Both the position numbers and the translations under genes were made by a program. 64,000 bases of DNA from Liolophura sinensis. Taxonomy: Eukaryota; Mollusca; Polyplacophora; Chitonida; Chitonidae. Numbering within the stretch: the stretch's first letter is position 1; each line of letters starts with the position of its first letter. The stretch is taken from assembly GCF_032854445.1 (NCBI RefSeq), contig NC_088302.1, forward strand, positions 22,705,788 to 22,769,787, read 5' to 3'. Below are positions 22,421 through 34,400 of the stretch, in pieces. The notes under the pieces are model-generated. The model was not told the origin of the DNA, did no database searches, and worked only from the letters and a program-made list of their open reading frames with translations.

Positions 22421-25400
22421 CTGGAAAAAACAAAAAAACACAAGTGAGGTAAAACTTGTCCTAAGTTACAACTGTACAAAAATACGTTCTCTTTGGTAGA
22501 GTTAATTAAGAGCAAAGGAAACAAAAATATCTGAAAACCTAGTTCAGTTTTTCAAAAAGTAAACTTCATAAGTTAATGTGTAAATTAAGCTCAAATCTCT
22601 CTACAGCTTTGAAAAAAAAACAACAAACAAATTGCTTGAAAACCTAAAATCAATCTTCAATGAAAAATGTACAAATAACGGCAAACCAACCATAAATATT
22701 TCTTCCTTGCAAATCTTGATTTTATTTCTCAAAGGATACCCAAAGAGCAATAAAACACTAAAGAAAATGTTTAGTATGAAAATATGGACTGTGATGTGTA
22801 TAAAAAAATATACAGGTGTTTGCACAGAGTACAGAGAGGCCTATATGTAATATTAAGTGCTTGGTATGGCCGTACATGGGAGTCATCCATTTCCATCCTG
22901 CCAGACAGACAGAGCATGATCAAGAGTCTAAGCTGGGAGCTAACATCAGCTCGGCTTGCGCTGGGATTAACACGAGAGCTGGAGACAAATGAAGGAATGC
23001 TCGGTCTATGATCCTGACAGGATAATATCAGTAGCACTTTGTGTTAGGGGCATTACCCCATTAAAGATGGCTGCCCCCCCCAAAAGCGGCGCATTCGTAT
23101 AACACCGCTGGTCAGGAGGGTTTGGAAAGCGAAGAGAAAAACTTCTTGACGTCTATCGGAGTAGACTCGCGGTGATGGCCCATTACTCCATCCCGCGCCC
23201 ATCCATCTAAATAATAACCTTTGGTTAATAAGTTAGGGTAGTTGTTCGGGAAGTTATTAGGTGTCCATCCAAGAAAGTGCAGCTTTGTGAAATATTTACG
23301 CACTTAAAGTGACAGAGGAAGATGCCGGCTGCCATCGGTCTTGACCTGAGCTTTAGGTTCGCGGCTCCATTAGGACTTCTCCACGACCCAAATGGGACAT
23401 GGCTTAATAACACCGACTTGAGACAGTGGCGAATTTAAGAGAAAACACATTATCCTAACCATGACAAGTTCAGATTCCAACTATTATTTAATTTTGCTTG
23501 TGGTCTCTTGTCAGGGGATTGAGGTCGAGGCCAGGTAGTGATGCTGACAAGGCCATGTAATGCTGGCTCCTGTAATGATTGAAGGACAGTGGAGGCCACG
23601 GCATCATTCAACATAGAAACTCCCCCATGTGGGATTTGTTAGTGTTATATTGTGTGAAAACAAGTCCACACAGGGGACCCACTCCTGGCCTATTATGATG
23701 AAATATCCATGACAGAATGTCGCTACAACTGACAATTTATTTGAACCACAGGGGAGAAAATTGCCTTATTATCATCATTTCAAAGTACATGATCCGCCTA
23801 AGAAAACCAAAAACTAATCATATTTTCTCAAAGTGGACTTTCTGCCTGACACGGTGGCAAGAAATGGAAAGGAATAAATCAGAATGGCTTGTGACAGATG
23901 TTATAGCCAGTTTATAAAAGCTCTTGGGGTGAGCTATAGACAGGACCAATTCTCCATGGGAATCCCCACCTAACGTTATGCTATGTCCATGCATTTCTTA
24001 CGCTCTGCACCCGTAATTAAGCATCAACTCAAGATATTCCTCCTCTGAAAACCCTGTATGTTGATGGATAATTTTATTTTTAATGTCGTTTTGCATAATT
24101 TTTTTTTTTAACAAAAATACTCAGTATTCCAAGTTAGAATGTCATTAATAAAAGGGGTTACATTTTCAGAAGTTAATTCCAAAACCAACAAAACTGTTCA
24201 ATGGCCCAAGAAAAACCCATCAGGTCTGCCTGATAAATTACGTTTGGTATGATGAGCAGATGCACAGAGCATGGCAAACATTTCCGTGTATTTATCGTGG
24301 GTAAAATTGGAGAGCCGTCAGAGGTATAACAAATAGCTCTTAACTGTCAGCCCGTTCTCTCCGGTGATCCGAGCAAGTGATGAGCTCCGGATTCTTCTTT
24401 GCCCGAGTTATTTCTTCCCCCTCCCCTGTCCTTTCCAGAACTACTGATCTGGGCTCATCAAGAAAAGCTATCAGAGCGATTCCATCTGTTCTCTTAGCTC
24501 TGATTTGATCTGGCGACTTATTAGCACTTCATCATTGTCGTCTACCTTATTGGATACATGTCACAATGGACAGGCTTCAGGATGCGCAAACCCGCCATTT
24601 ACTCCAAAACTCAACTTCATCTTTTGTATTATACCTCCAGCTGAGGTCACTTATCCTGGGAAGGGGCGGGGAAGGGTCTTCCCGAGTTAGCACGTCATCC
24701 AAAACCAAAAAAATATGGGTTTACAGTTTCATTAGGAGATCAGTAGCTCCATGCGTGCACCAGGTGTCTTAATTAATTTTTACTAAATTTACACTGAATC
24801 CATGCAGAAAACATCCGTCAACATGTCCATTCAAAAGTAAATTAAAGAATAACCGATACTTGAATCACAATTATTTTAATACTATACACATTATTAAAAG
24901 ACAAGAAAGAAAAAAGACAATGTAACCCAAGAGAGTCCTCAGTTAAGACCAAGAAGCCACTAGAACAAGCCCTAATCAGATCATCAATCAATCAAACGAC
25001 CACTCAAGCAGCACAAAACCATCTCAAACATACCCTATATCACACACAATATCGGTGGTAACTGCCTCTCTGAGCAGTTTGATACTCAACCAATCAATAC
25101 TCCATCTTAAAATACACAAGTGCCGTGTAAGATGACATCAATGTTAAGCCATGAGCAAGTTTCGCACTAAGCCAACAATAATGGTTAATTCAGTTACATA
25201 CGCATGTACTCAGAAAAAATCACTCAAAGCTAATGTGAGAGTTTCTTTTGGCACTGCAAGTCTCAAACAAACACCGTACAAGCAGAAACTGTTCAACTCA
25301 GTCATGACCATCTAGATAAACAAGCATGGAGTAAGAATTTATTTATTTTCTATATTTGATTGGTGTTTTACGCTGTACTCAAGAACATTCCACTTGTTCT

Positions 25401-28400
25401 GGCGGCAACCAGCAATATGGTCAGGGGAAACTGGGCAGTGGGTAAGAAGCAATCAATGCCAAGTGTGACAGAATTTCTTTATTGTTCTCATACAAGTACT
25501 GTACAAGCTGAAACCATTCAGTCATCACCATCTAGATAAATAAGCATTGAGTAAGAAGCAATCAATGCTGAGTGAGTGCTGGAGGTTTAACGTCGTACAA
25601 TGCTAAGTTTGGAGGAGTTTTTTTCATTGGTCTCATACAAGCACTGTACAAGCAGAAAGCATTCAGTCATCACCATTTACATGTAGATACACAAGCACTG
25701 AGTAAGAAGTAATCAGTGCTAAGTGAGTGAGTAAGTGAGTGAGGGACAATCAATGCTATTAAAGCTACTCATCAGGTTTAATCGGGCACTGTTCCGGTGC
25801 GAGGCCAATGCCAGAGTAACCTAGCAAACAATCAATATCGTTAATACTAATCAGCTTACACACAGGTATTGAGCAAGGTGAAATCATGTCTTCACTCTAC
25901 TCACCTATCAGTTTTCTATCGGATGCTGATCTCTGTCCTTCCAGGCTCAAATCTTGAGAAACTGAATCTGCAAATACAAAGAGGGTATATATAAGTATAC
26001 ATATATATAATTAAATGATCCATTAAAAGGTCAAATATTACCTGGAAAGTTTAATGTCTAACGTATACATATTTACTTTGTCAAGATTTTTGATGTCATC
26101 TGCCTGCATGATCTAACTCCAGATTGATGTGACAAGTTTCTCGCCTGCAAGAGAAGGTGAAGAAGTCACTTAATCAAGAAGTAACATTTTCAGTCTTTCT
26201 TTATCTATTAGTCTAAATGTGAAATTTTCGCGAAATTTAAAATTTTTTACTTTCAAACTATCTACTTTCTTAAATCATCATCATAATCATGCATATAATA
26301 TTTATTTATTGATTTATTTACTTGATTGTATTCAACAGAAAAATTTTCATCACTACAGTATAACTTTCCTCCCACCATAATGCTGACTGCTATGGTACAA
26401 GCAAAATATTCCTGAGTACAGCGTAAAACACCAATCAAACAAATAAATATAACTCAGGTGTAAATACACCTCTGTAGTGTGCTGGGTAAACATGTATATT
26501 AGTATGCAAAAACAAGATAGCAATTACAAAAAGAAAAACAAAACTGTGAATTTGAAAAATTTGTGATAAAATTAAGAATTAAGAAAGCATCCAAGGGCAG
26601 TACATGTACAACTCTGTTTCACTGAAAACTACCGCCTGATGCATATTGAAAAATTTTTGCATCTGATTAAGATATCAACATAATTTATTACATGGTCACC
26701 ATCTCTCTGAACTGTCTTTGATGTTTAATTTTCATGTACCACATGAATGGGCCTTTATATTTGGTCAGATCTGCTGACTCCACACATGTTTGATCAATAA
26801 GTTGCTGGGAGAGAAAACAAAGTCTCGCGGGGGAAAACAGCATAAACTGTTACCCTCTGACTTGTCTGTCATACAGCCTATCACATGCATCTGCTAATTG
26901 CATACTATATTATCCCCATGACCCAGTCGAATGCAAACGGAAATCGTTAGATAAAGGATTTCTCGAGTATCTTTCTCTGAGTGTACTCAGTAAGAAAATG
27001 CCAATAGGTGTAGTGTCATAGCTATTCGACAGTTGCTTTTGACAGCTACATCAATACTCTTCAATATTGACATATGTTTCCAATGCCCAGCGAATACATT
27101 GTCTGACTTCCCACGGTTTTTGATTCCCATATTTACCAAAGCTATCTTGGTTACAAATAATCTATCAACTTTATTTTCGATAAAAAACATGGTTCATCTT
27201 TAGGGTACATTTACTGATATCAATTTCATCTTATTTTGATATCTCAAATTATTGTCATCTTTTCACAATTAATTGCATGAAAAACCTATAGGGTAATACA
27301 CAAAGAACAGATACAATATCAAAAGTATTTTCTACTAAACAGATTATTTTACTACGATAACAGCTCTTTCTAACTTGACTTACTGTCAAGCTGTACATAT
27401 CAGTCCTAAATTATAAAATGTGACACCTATTTAAATTTCAATACTGATGTCCCGAATATTTTGTGAAGATGTCTAAAATTTGATACACTTGGATATATAC
27501 AGAGAAAATGTATTGATGTATCCTCTAAGGATCAGTGAATTATCTCTTTAACTTTATTTATTTATTAATTTCATTTGATTGGTGTTTTACTCCATTCTCA
27601 AGAATATTTCACTCATATGACGGCTGCCAGCATTTTGGCGGGAGGAAATTGAGCAGAGCCCAGGGGAGCCTCAAACTTTCTGTAATAATGTCTATAACAA
27701 CTGTGAATGATTACAAATGTCTGACACATTTGTCTTCTTTTAATCACAGACTTCATTACATAGATAAATGCAATTATATTTTCTTTTTCATCAAACGGAT
27801 CTACAGAATGTCAAATGGATTCCAGTTGAAAGGGGCTCAAGTTAGTTCAGCTTGTACACAACATCAGGATCCACAAAGCAACATAATTCTGTTTGAAGAG
27901 GAAGAAATCATCGGTAGCAAAAGTCACAGGATAAATAATACCACAAATCAACATTTAGGCTGAACATGTCTTGTAGATTAATGCATGACCATAAATCTTT
28001 GAACGTTTAATATTAGATAATTGTGTCTCAACAGAAACACACACAAAGCTACCAGACACATGTCAATGAGATCATTTAATATCAAAAAAAATATGATCAA
28101 TGATCTTTCGCATCAAATTAACTTGACATCTTGTTTTTTTTCTCCCCTGAAAACACTCAGATATCAATTATTGTTTCAAAGTGAATTCAGCTAATGTTTA
28201 AAAAAGGAACCAAGAAAGTGTCTTTTATAAGAGCAGTCGTTGATTCATTGATAATAGTATTTAGGAATGTTGGTGTTGGTGTAAAACATCATTGGTGATG
28301 TTTTACAAAATAACACCATATAATGCATATACAGGACATTGATGTTTCACAAGCTTACCACTGCTGAGACAGAAACGGTCAGAGGGTGAAGCATATATAG

Positions 28401-31400
28401 AACACAGTGATCTCTCACAAGCTTACCACTGTTGAGGCAGAAAGGATCCGAGGGTGAAGCATATATAGAACACAGTGATCTCTCACAAGCTTACCACTGT
28501 TGAGCCAGAAAGGATCAGAGGGTGGAGCATATATAGAACACAGTGATCTCTCACAAGCTTACCACTGTTGAGCCAGAAAGGATCAGAGGGTGGAGCATAT
28601 ATAGAACACAGTGATCTCTCACAAGCTTACCACTGTTGAGGCAGAAAGGATCAGAGGGTGAAGCATATATAGAACACAGTGATCTCTCACAAGCTTACCA
28701 CTGTTGAGGCAGAAAGGATCCGAGGGTGAAGCATATATAGAACACAGTGATCTCTCACAAGCTTACCACTGTTGAGGCAGAAAGGATCAGAGGGTGAAGC
28801 ATACATAGAACACAGTGATATCTCACAAGTTTACCACTGTTGAGGCAGAAAGGATCAGAGGGTGAAGCCTATACTTGTACAACACACAGTGATCTCTCAC
28901 AAGCTTCCCATTGCTGAGTCAGAAAGATCAGGGGATGAAACGTGCTTACATGCTTACCATTACTGAGTCAGAAAAAATCAGAGTGTGAATTTTACACAGA
29001 TATGACAGAACACTGGGATCCTTTCTGTGTCAGAAAGGATCAGAGGGTGAAGCCTATACATGTACAGAACACACAAGCGTGAGTGATCTCACACAAAGTT
29101 ACCATTACTGAGTCAGAAAGGATCAGTGAGTGAAGCCTATACAGATATGACAGAACACTGGGACTTACAGGCTTACCAATGCCGAGTCAGAAAGGATCAG
29201 CGGGTAAAGCATATATTAAACAGTGATCTCTCACAAGCTTACCATTGCTGAGTCGGAGAGGATCTGAGGGTGAAGATTTCGGAGATTCGTCCAAGTGGGC
29301 GACTCGCTTCTGTTCTGAGTCAAGCTGATCCAACAGTCGCTTTCTTGCCTTCTTTTCTTTCTTTAATCTCTTTTGCAAGATAGCTGTAAAGAAATCATTT
29401 AAAATTTATTGATATACTCGCAGAATGGGCTTTGCACCATCAGTAGTTCTACACTTTTTCAAGGGTGTATTTTTTGCAAAACACAGGCACAAAAGATTTA
29501 TCACATGCCCTTGCAGTTTTCCCTCAATAGTTGAATATTAACCTTGAAATTAAACTTAAAACTCCTCCATCTGAAGTGGTCTAAACTCCATAAACAGACA
29601 CTGATAACTATTTTTTGAAAATTTTCCCTTCTAGTTTAACCATTTGAAATTTTTAAAAATTATTGTTATACAAAGTATTTAAAGATCAGAAAACAGTTGA
29701 ACAAAACCTTGATTTTCAAGATTAATCTTACTAGTGCATATTCCTGTCCATGCTGACAGAGAAAAAACAGCTCCCTGGAGGTTTTGTGACAATTTGTGAC
29801 TTGAATTTCTGAACTATTGTTCAATCACTGGTCTACTCAAGAATATATTGTTTGTACAATGGCACTCATTGTCTTGGCTAGGCAATACCAGAGTGCTCTG
29901 AGTATTAAAACCACTGTCTTTTGGTAATTGATTCAAAGGCTTTCACACGTAAGATTACGTACTTTTACCTCAATTCGATTGCCATTTCACTGAAAGAGTA
30001 GACACTACTATTTTATGTAAGAAAGTCTAAAAGTCTTTTTCACTGTTTACTGCAATGACGGCCCTCTCTGAATCTTAAAAAATTCCATGCTCCTGGGCTG
30101 GGATTGAACCGAAATCTTATGTCCATTAATCTAACACAGCTCAATGGAGCAGATGTGGTCTGCTCCCTAAACTTAACGCTGTGCTCCTGACTGTTAGCAG
30201 GATGGTCAGAAATGGATCAGTGTCACCCCCCATAACTGAGAAGACGGAGAATTCTCTGGAGGATCAGACCACAAAGTTTGAAATGAAACCTCTCAACCAC
30301 TGTATGAAGCTGGAATGTTCCTAAACCACACCGACTGCCCGACACCAAGACAAGATGGCAGCCTGACACAGGACATGATGGCAGTGCTGTAATTACCAGC
30401 TCAGATTTCAGAGTGAATTCCAATTCAGGCTGAGACAGAGCATTTTTATGATAGAAAGGTCATTTCAGAATTAAAATGAATTATTATTTTAATTTACAAA
30501 TTTTATTTATTATTTTTTTATATTAACTTATTATATTTTATTACTTTTATATAAGTTAATGTTATTCAACTTTTCAACATTGAAATGTTCTAGCTTTAAT
30601 AACTCCAAGAGATGATTTCCAGCAGTTTCATAACAAAGGAATATTTACGTGTACATATTTATAATGCGCTAAATGGTTTACAATCAAGCAATACAACACG
30701 TTACAAGGTTGATATTCTGGGAGTTTCGAGCTTGAATTCTTCTGTCCTCCTGTATCATGTGACTTAGGAAAACTGTTAGGTAACCTCTGTCGACATTAAT
30801 TTACCTATCACTTGTCTCAAAGTGATCCAAAGGCACAAATGACACCCTTTCTTTTAGAAACTTCTTAAGTTCACAAACATTAAGCTCCTAAATTCTCTCC
30901 TACCATACACACTATAAATAACTTTTTGCAAAGCTTTTTGCAGAAACCCATGTTCTAGTAAATGTGATCCTGCTACAGTTTTTGACAGGCCACTTAATAC
31001 AGTAGGGCTTTTTTACTTTTAGCTAAAAAAATGAGTTCGAACTTGAAACTAGCCTATTCTTACAATCAGAATGACTGAAGGACAGAGATATGCACAGAAG
31101 AACTGACAAAATAAAAGAGCAATGAAAACATTCCCTTCTTCAATTTCGTGACTGTTAATTGTACTAGAGGTGGTGTTTTTTTCTTTTTGTAAAAAAAAAA
31201 AAAAAATATGCAAGTTCTGATCAATACTGTACAAACATTTCATTACTGCAGTCATTACTTTGCCATCATTATAGACCTTGATAGTTTAAGTTTCTTTTTG
31301 GTAAATTAATATCCATGGCAAATGAATTTATGCAGGTGTCAAGAGAGATTTAATGACTGATTATACAGCCTGTGCTGTTGAATTTATAGCAGAGTTTTAA

Positions 31401-34400
31401 ATGAAAACGCACCACCTGAGAACAATAACTTGAATCTTTAGGTCAGGGTTAATTGAAGTAATTAAAAGAAATAAAACACACCTCTGACTTTCTGTTCGTC
31501 CAAAAGCTGCTTTTCCAGGTTTTCTCTCACCTCCCTCTCTCGTAGCACCTCCATTTTCAATTCAGCTGAAAAGATGCGAAATAATAAATCACCAAATGTT
31601 GCACAATACCCAAAGGTAAATCAGCCTAACATAAACATTAGCAGAATAAAACATCCAATCTTGATCAACATGCAGCTATAAATCATATTTTGCCTTCATT
31701 CACATCTTGATGAAATTTGTTGGCAGCTCAATATCCTGTCTGTGTTGAAAAATTTGCTCGCCAATGGTAATCAGGTTTACCTATAGAATGCAACTCTTCC
31801 TTGAGTTTGCCGTTGAAAATCATTGCCATCTGTATTGAGCTTGGAAATTACATTAATTGTAATTTCTTTTGCATGCGAACTAACTCATAAATCTTGCCCA
31901 GCCGTGACTACACTGTTGGCCCAGCCTATTGAGACGGCATCGCAATAATCATGGCTCCGCTACATGTACCTGAGCAAGAGGCAAAATTCACGATCAATTA
32001 GATCAATTTTTCATCACCATCCTCTCGACTTGATCTTTCTATTTGAATCGCTGATCAGGTACTCAAATAACTACAGATAAATTGCGAGAGTTCTCTATCA
32101 CTTGGCATTCCGACTATCGGCCCATAAATCTGCCAGTGATCCCACAGTCATGCACTGAAATTAAAACCTCGCACAACAACAAAGCCTAATTTATTTGTCA
32201 GGCTATCTACCAAATATTTTGATATCCATTCACCTTAACGCAATTTCTCTTCTGAGCTGGGATCTAAAATATTGAATTTAGCCAACCATTTCGGCACTAC
32301 GAGAAAGAAAGAAATTCAGCAAGCACCACAGGCTTGTCCATACAATTGCAAGCAGGCAAACATTTTTGACGACACATTGAACTGCGCAAACATACCTGTA
32401 TCACCCTAAAACACTATCACCATTTGTTGGATCATTGCTCCTATTACATATCATCAACAACAATGACTTGCTTCAGCGCAAAAAACAATTTGATGTAATA
32501 ATGCATTGATTGAACAGAAAATCAGGTAAATCTTGTAATTCACAATATTAATTTACAGGGCATAATGATGTCTGATAAATGTTCACACACACAACAATGG
32601 CAGTAATTTAGATCAATTAAGGTTTGTGCAGGATGGGAGTTTTTTAATTTCTACACACAATAATTTAAATTCATTCCCCATGCTACATTTCCATGACAAC
32701 CTATAAAAGTTACTACATGTACTTTTTAATTTTATGGGTTTTTGTCATCGATACTGTTTTATTGGTGTTATATGTCATACCCAGGAAAATTTCGCTAATA
32801 TCAACATGTCAGCTTTGTGGGTGTTAATGAAGCAGAAAACATAAAAACGAAGCAAAGATTATATCAAGGGCTGTTAAAAGTTATTTGAGAACATGAGTTC
32901 TTTTTGCAATGTGTCCCAATTTAAACATGTCTATAAAGGAAATGATACCTTCACCCGAAACATGAAATGTGCGCTTTCACGGGAACTGAATTAAAACAGT
33001 CTTGTAAATAAATAAATAAATAAATTTGGTATCAAAGCAAAATACATGCAGATTGTTACATGGCTGCATGTATAAAATGTGTTATAAGAATGTTGAGAAT
33101 TTTAACAGTTATCCAAAAAAAGTCAAGAAAATAGTGAAGTTTTATCTTTCGTGTTATATTTCATGGCACATTCTGGCATTTTTGGAGTTATTTTTTTTTT
33201 TTTCTCCAAAAAATATTAAACCTAAGCAATGCTTCATGAATATTTAGCCTTTGTATTTGACAGTGAAAACTTGCTATGTCCATTAATCTCACCAGAAAAA
33301 ATTCTGGCTTAGCTGTTTTCATGGGAAGTCATATTTTCTATGTAATAAATCACTTATTCCTCAGATAACTTTAGGGATAAAACGAAACCAGGTGTATCTT
33401 TTTTTATGGTGGCCAACTTCAGAAATCTGGAGTCGATTTACATTATACTGGAGGGGAGTAATCTTTCTGCGTGTTTATCCGTGCGTATGCATTGGAAGGG
33501 AGAGGTGTCGAAATGCTGACTCCTTATAGATGCGTAATCATGGTATCTGTGGCATTTCCTAGTGTATTATACCCTTAAGCTGCGCCTAATTCACCTGCTT
33601 GCCGGCACAGCCGTTATTACTGAAGATGGGCTGAGAATAAGGATTTGCCGTCAAATGAGACCTAGTCTGACACAGCAACCTGCAGGACAAAACTCAAACC
33701 TCGGCCTAACAAACACCTTGGCCTAACGAACTCCTCTTCCACTTACAAACAGACATGAGAAGCAAACCAAGTGCAGACCACTCAGAAAATGTGTTTTGCC
33801 AGATGGGGCTTACCCACTTGATTCTTTTGCCTTTTCCTGCCTTAGCGTTTGTCACCCATGATGGCATCACTACAACTGGCAACAATATAAGTAGCATCTC
33901 CACAACAAATTAGCTTCACATTCATCCGAAACCTCAAATGTACATTAACACAGTGTAAATCAATTTAAAACATCATGTCAGCTTCAATCATATTGCAGTA
34001 TCCTCTTAAGGTTTTAATTTATTTTTTTTTTTTGTCAAAGATTTTTGTTTGCTAAAAGTTTTTGCAACTTCAAACTCATTTATCATTACAGCTGAATTCA
34101 TTCTTAATCTGTAAAAGGTGAAAAAAGAAACTTCTGAACTAGACAATAAAATTGTGCAAGGCAAGACTCTAAACTGCATACATTCCTTTCAAAGACATTA
34201 TTGATAAAAAATCAATCAAGATTATACTTGAGCAAACTACTAATACTTGAGGAAAGAGCATGTAAATAGGTCTTTATCTGCTTTCCACTCCGATCATGCA
34301 TTTGTGGGGGAGACGCTCGCAGCTGTGAAAGATGAAGTGATCACAGAGATTGAGCAATCAACCATCACCCTGGCCCTGTCGTCTGTCAAAACCACGGTCA

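Larger units (their letters stand above)
22421..25904 (-). other. dac last intron, 3.5 kb, with a repeat-free island
   Basis: Bounded by donor GTGAGT at 25904 and acceptor ttttttccag at 22421. The part from about 22850 to 24720 is more GC-balanced, free of SINEs and microsatellites, and has no ORF of coding character, so it is a candidate conserved regulatory block. The rest is AT-rich and, from 24960, repeat-rich. Confidence 0.55.
25968..29242 (-). other. dac intron, 3.3 kb, holding SINE fragments and the 68-bp array
   Basis: Bounded by donor GTAAGC at 29242 and acceptor tgtatttgcag at 25968. Contents are listed separately: SINE-A pieces at 26370 and 27550 and the exon-derived minisatellite from 28348. 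Bases 26460-27540 and 27680-28340 show nothing recognisable. Confidence 0.6.

Noticed and set aside
27535-27963. 142-aa plus-strand ORF, the second longest here
   Set aside because: Its first third is a SINE-A fragment and the rest is AT-rich intron sequence with no domain or splice support.
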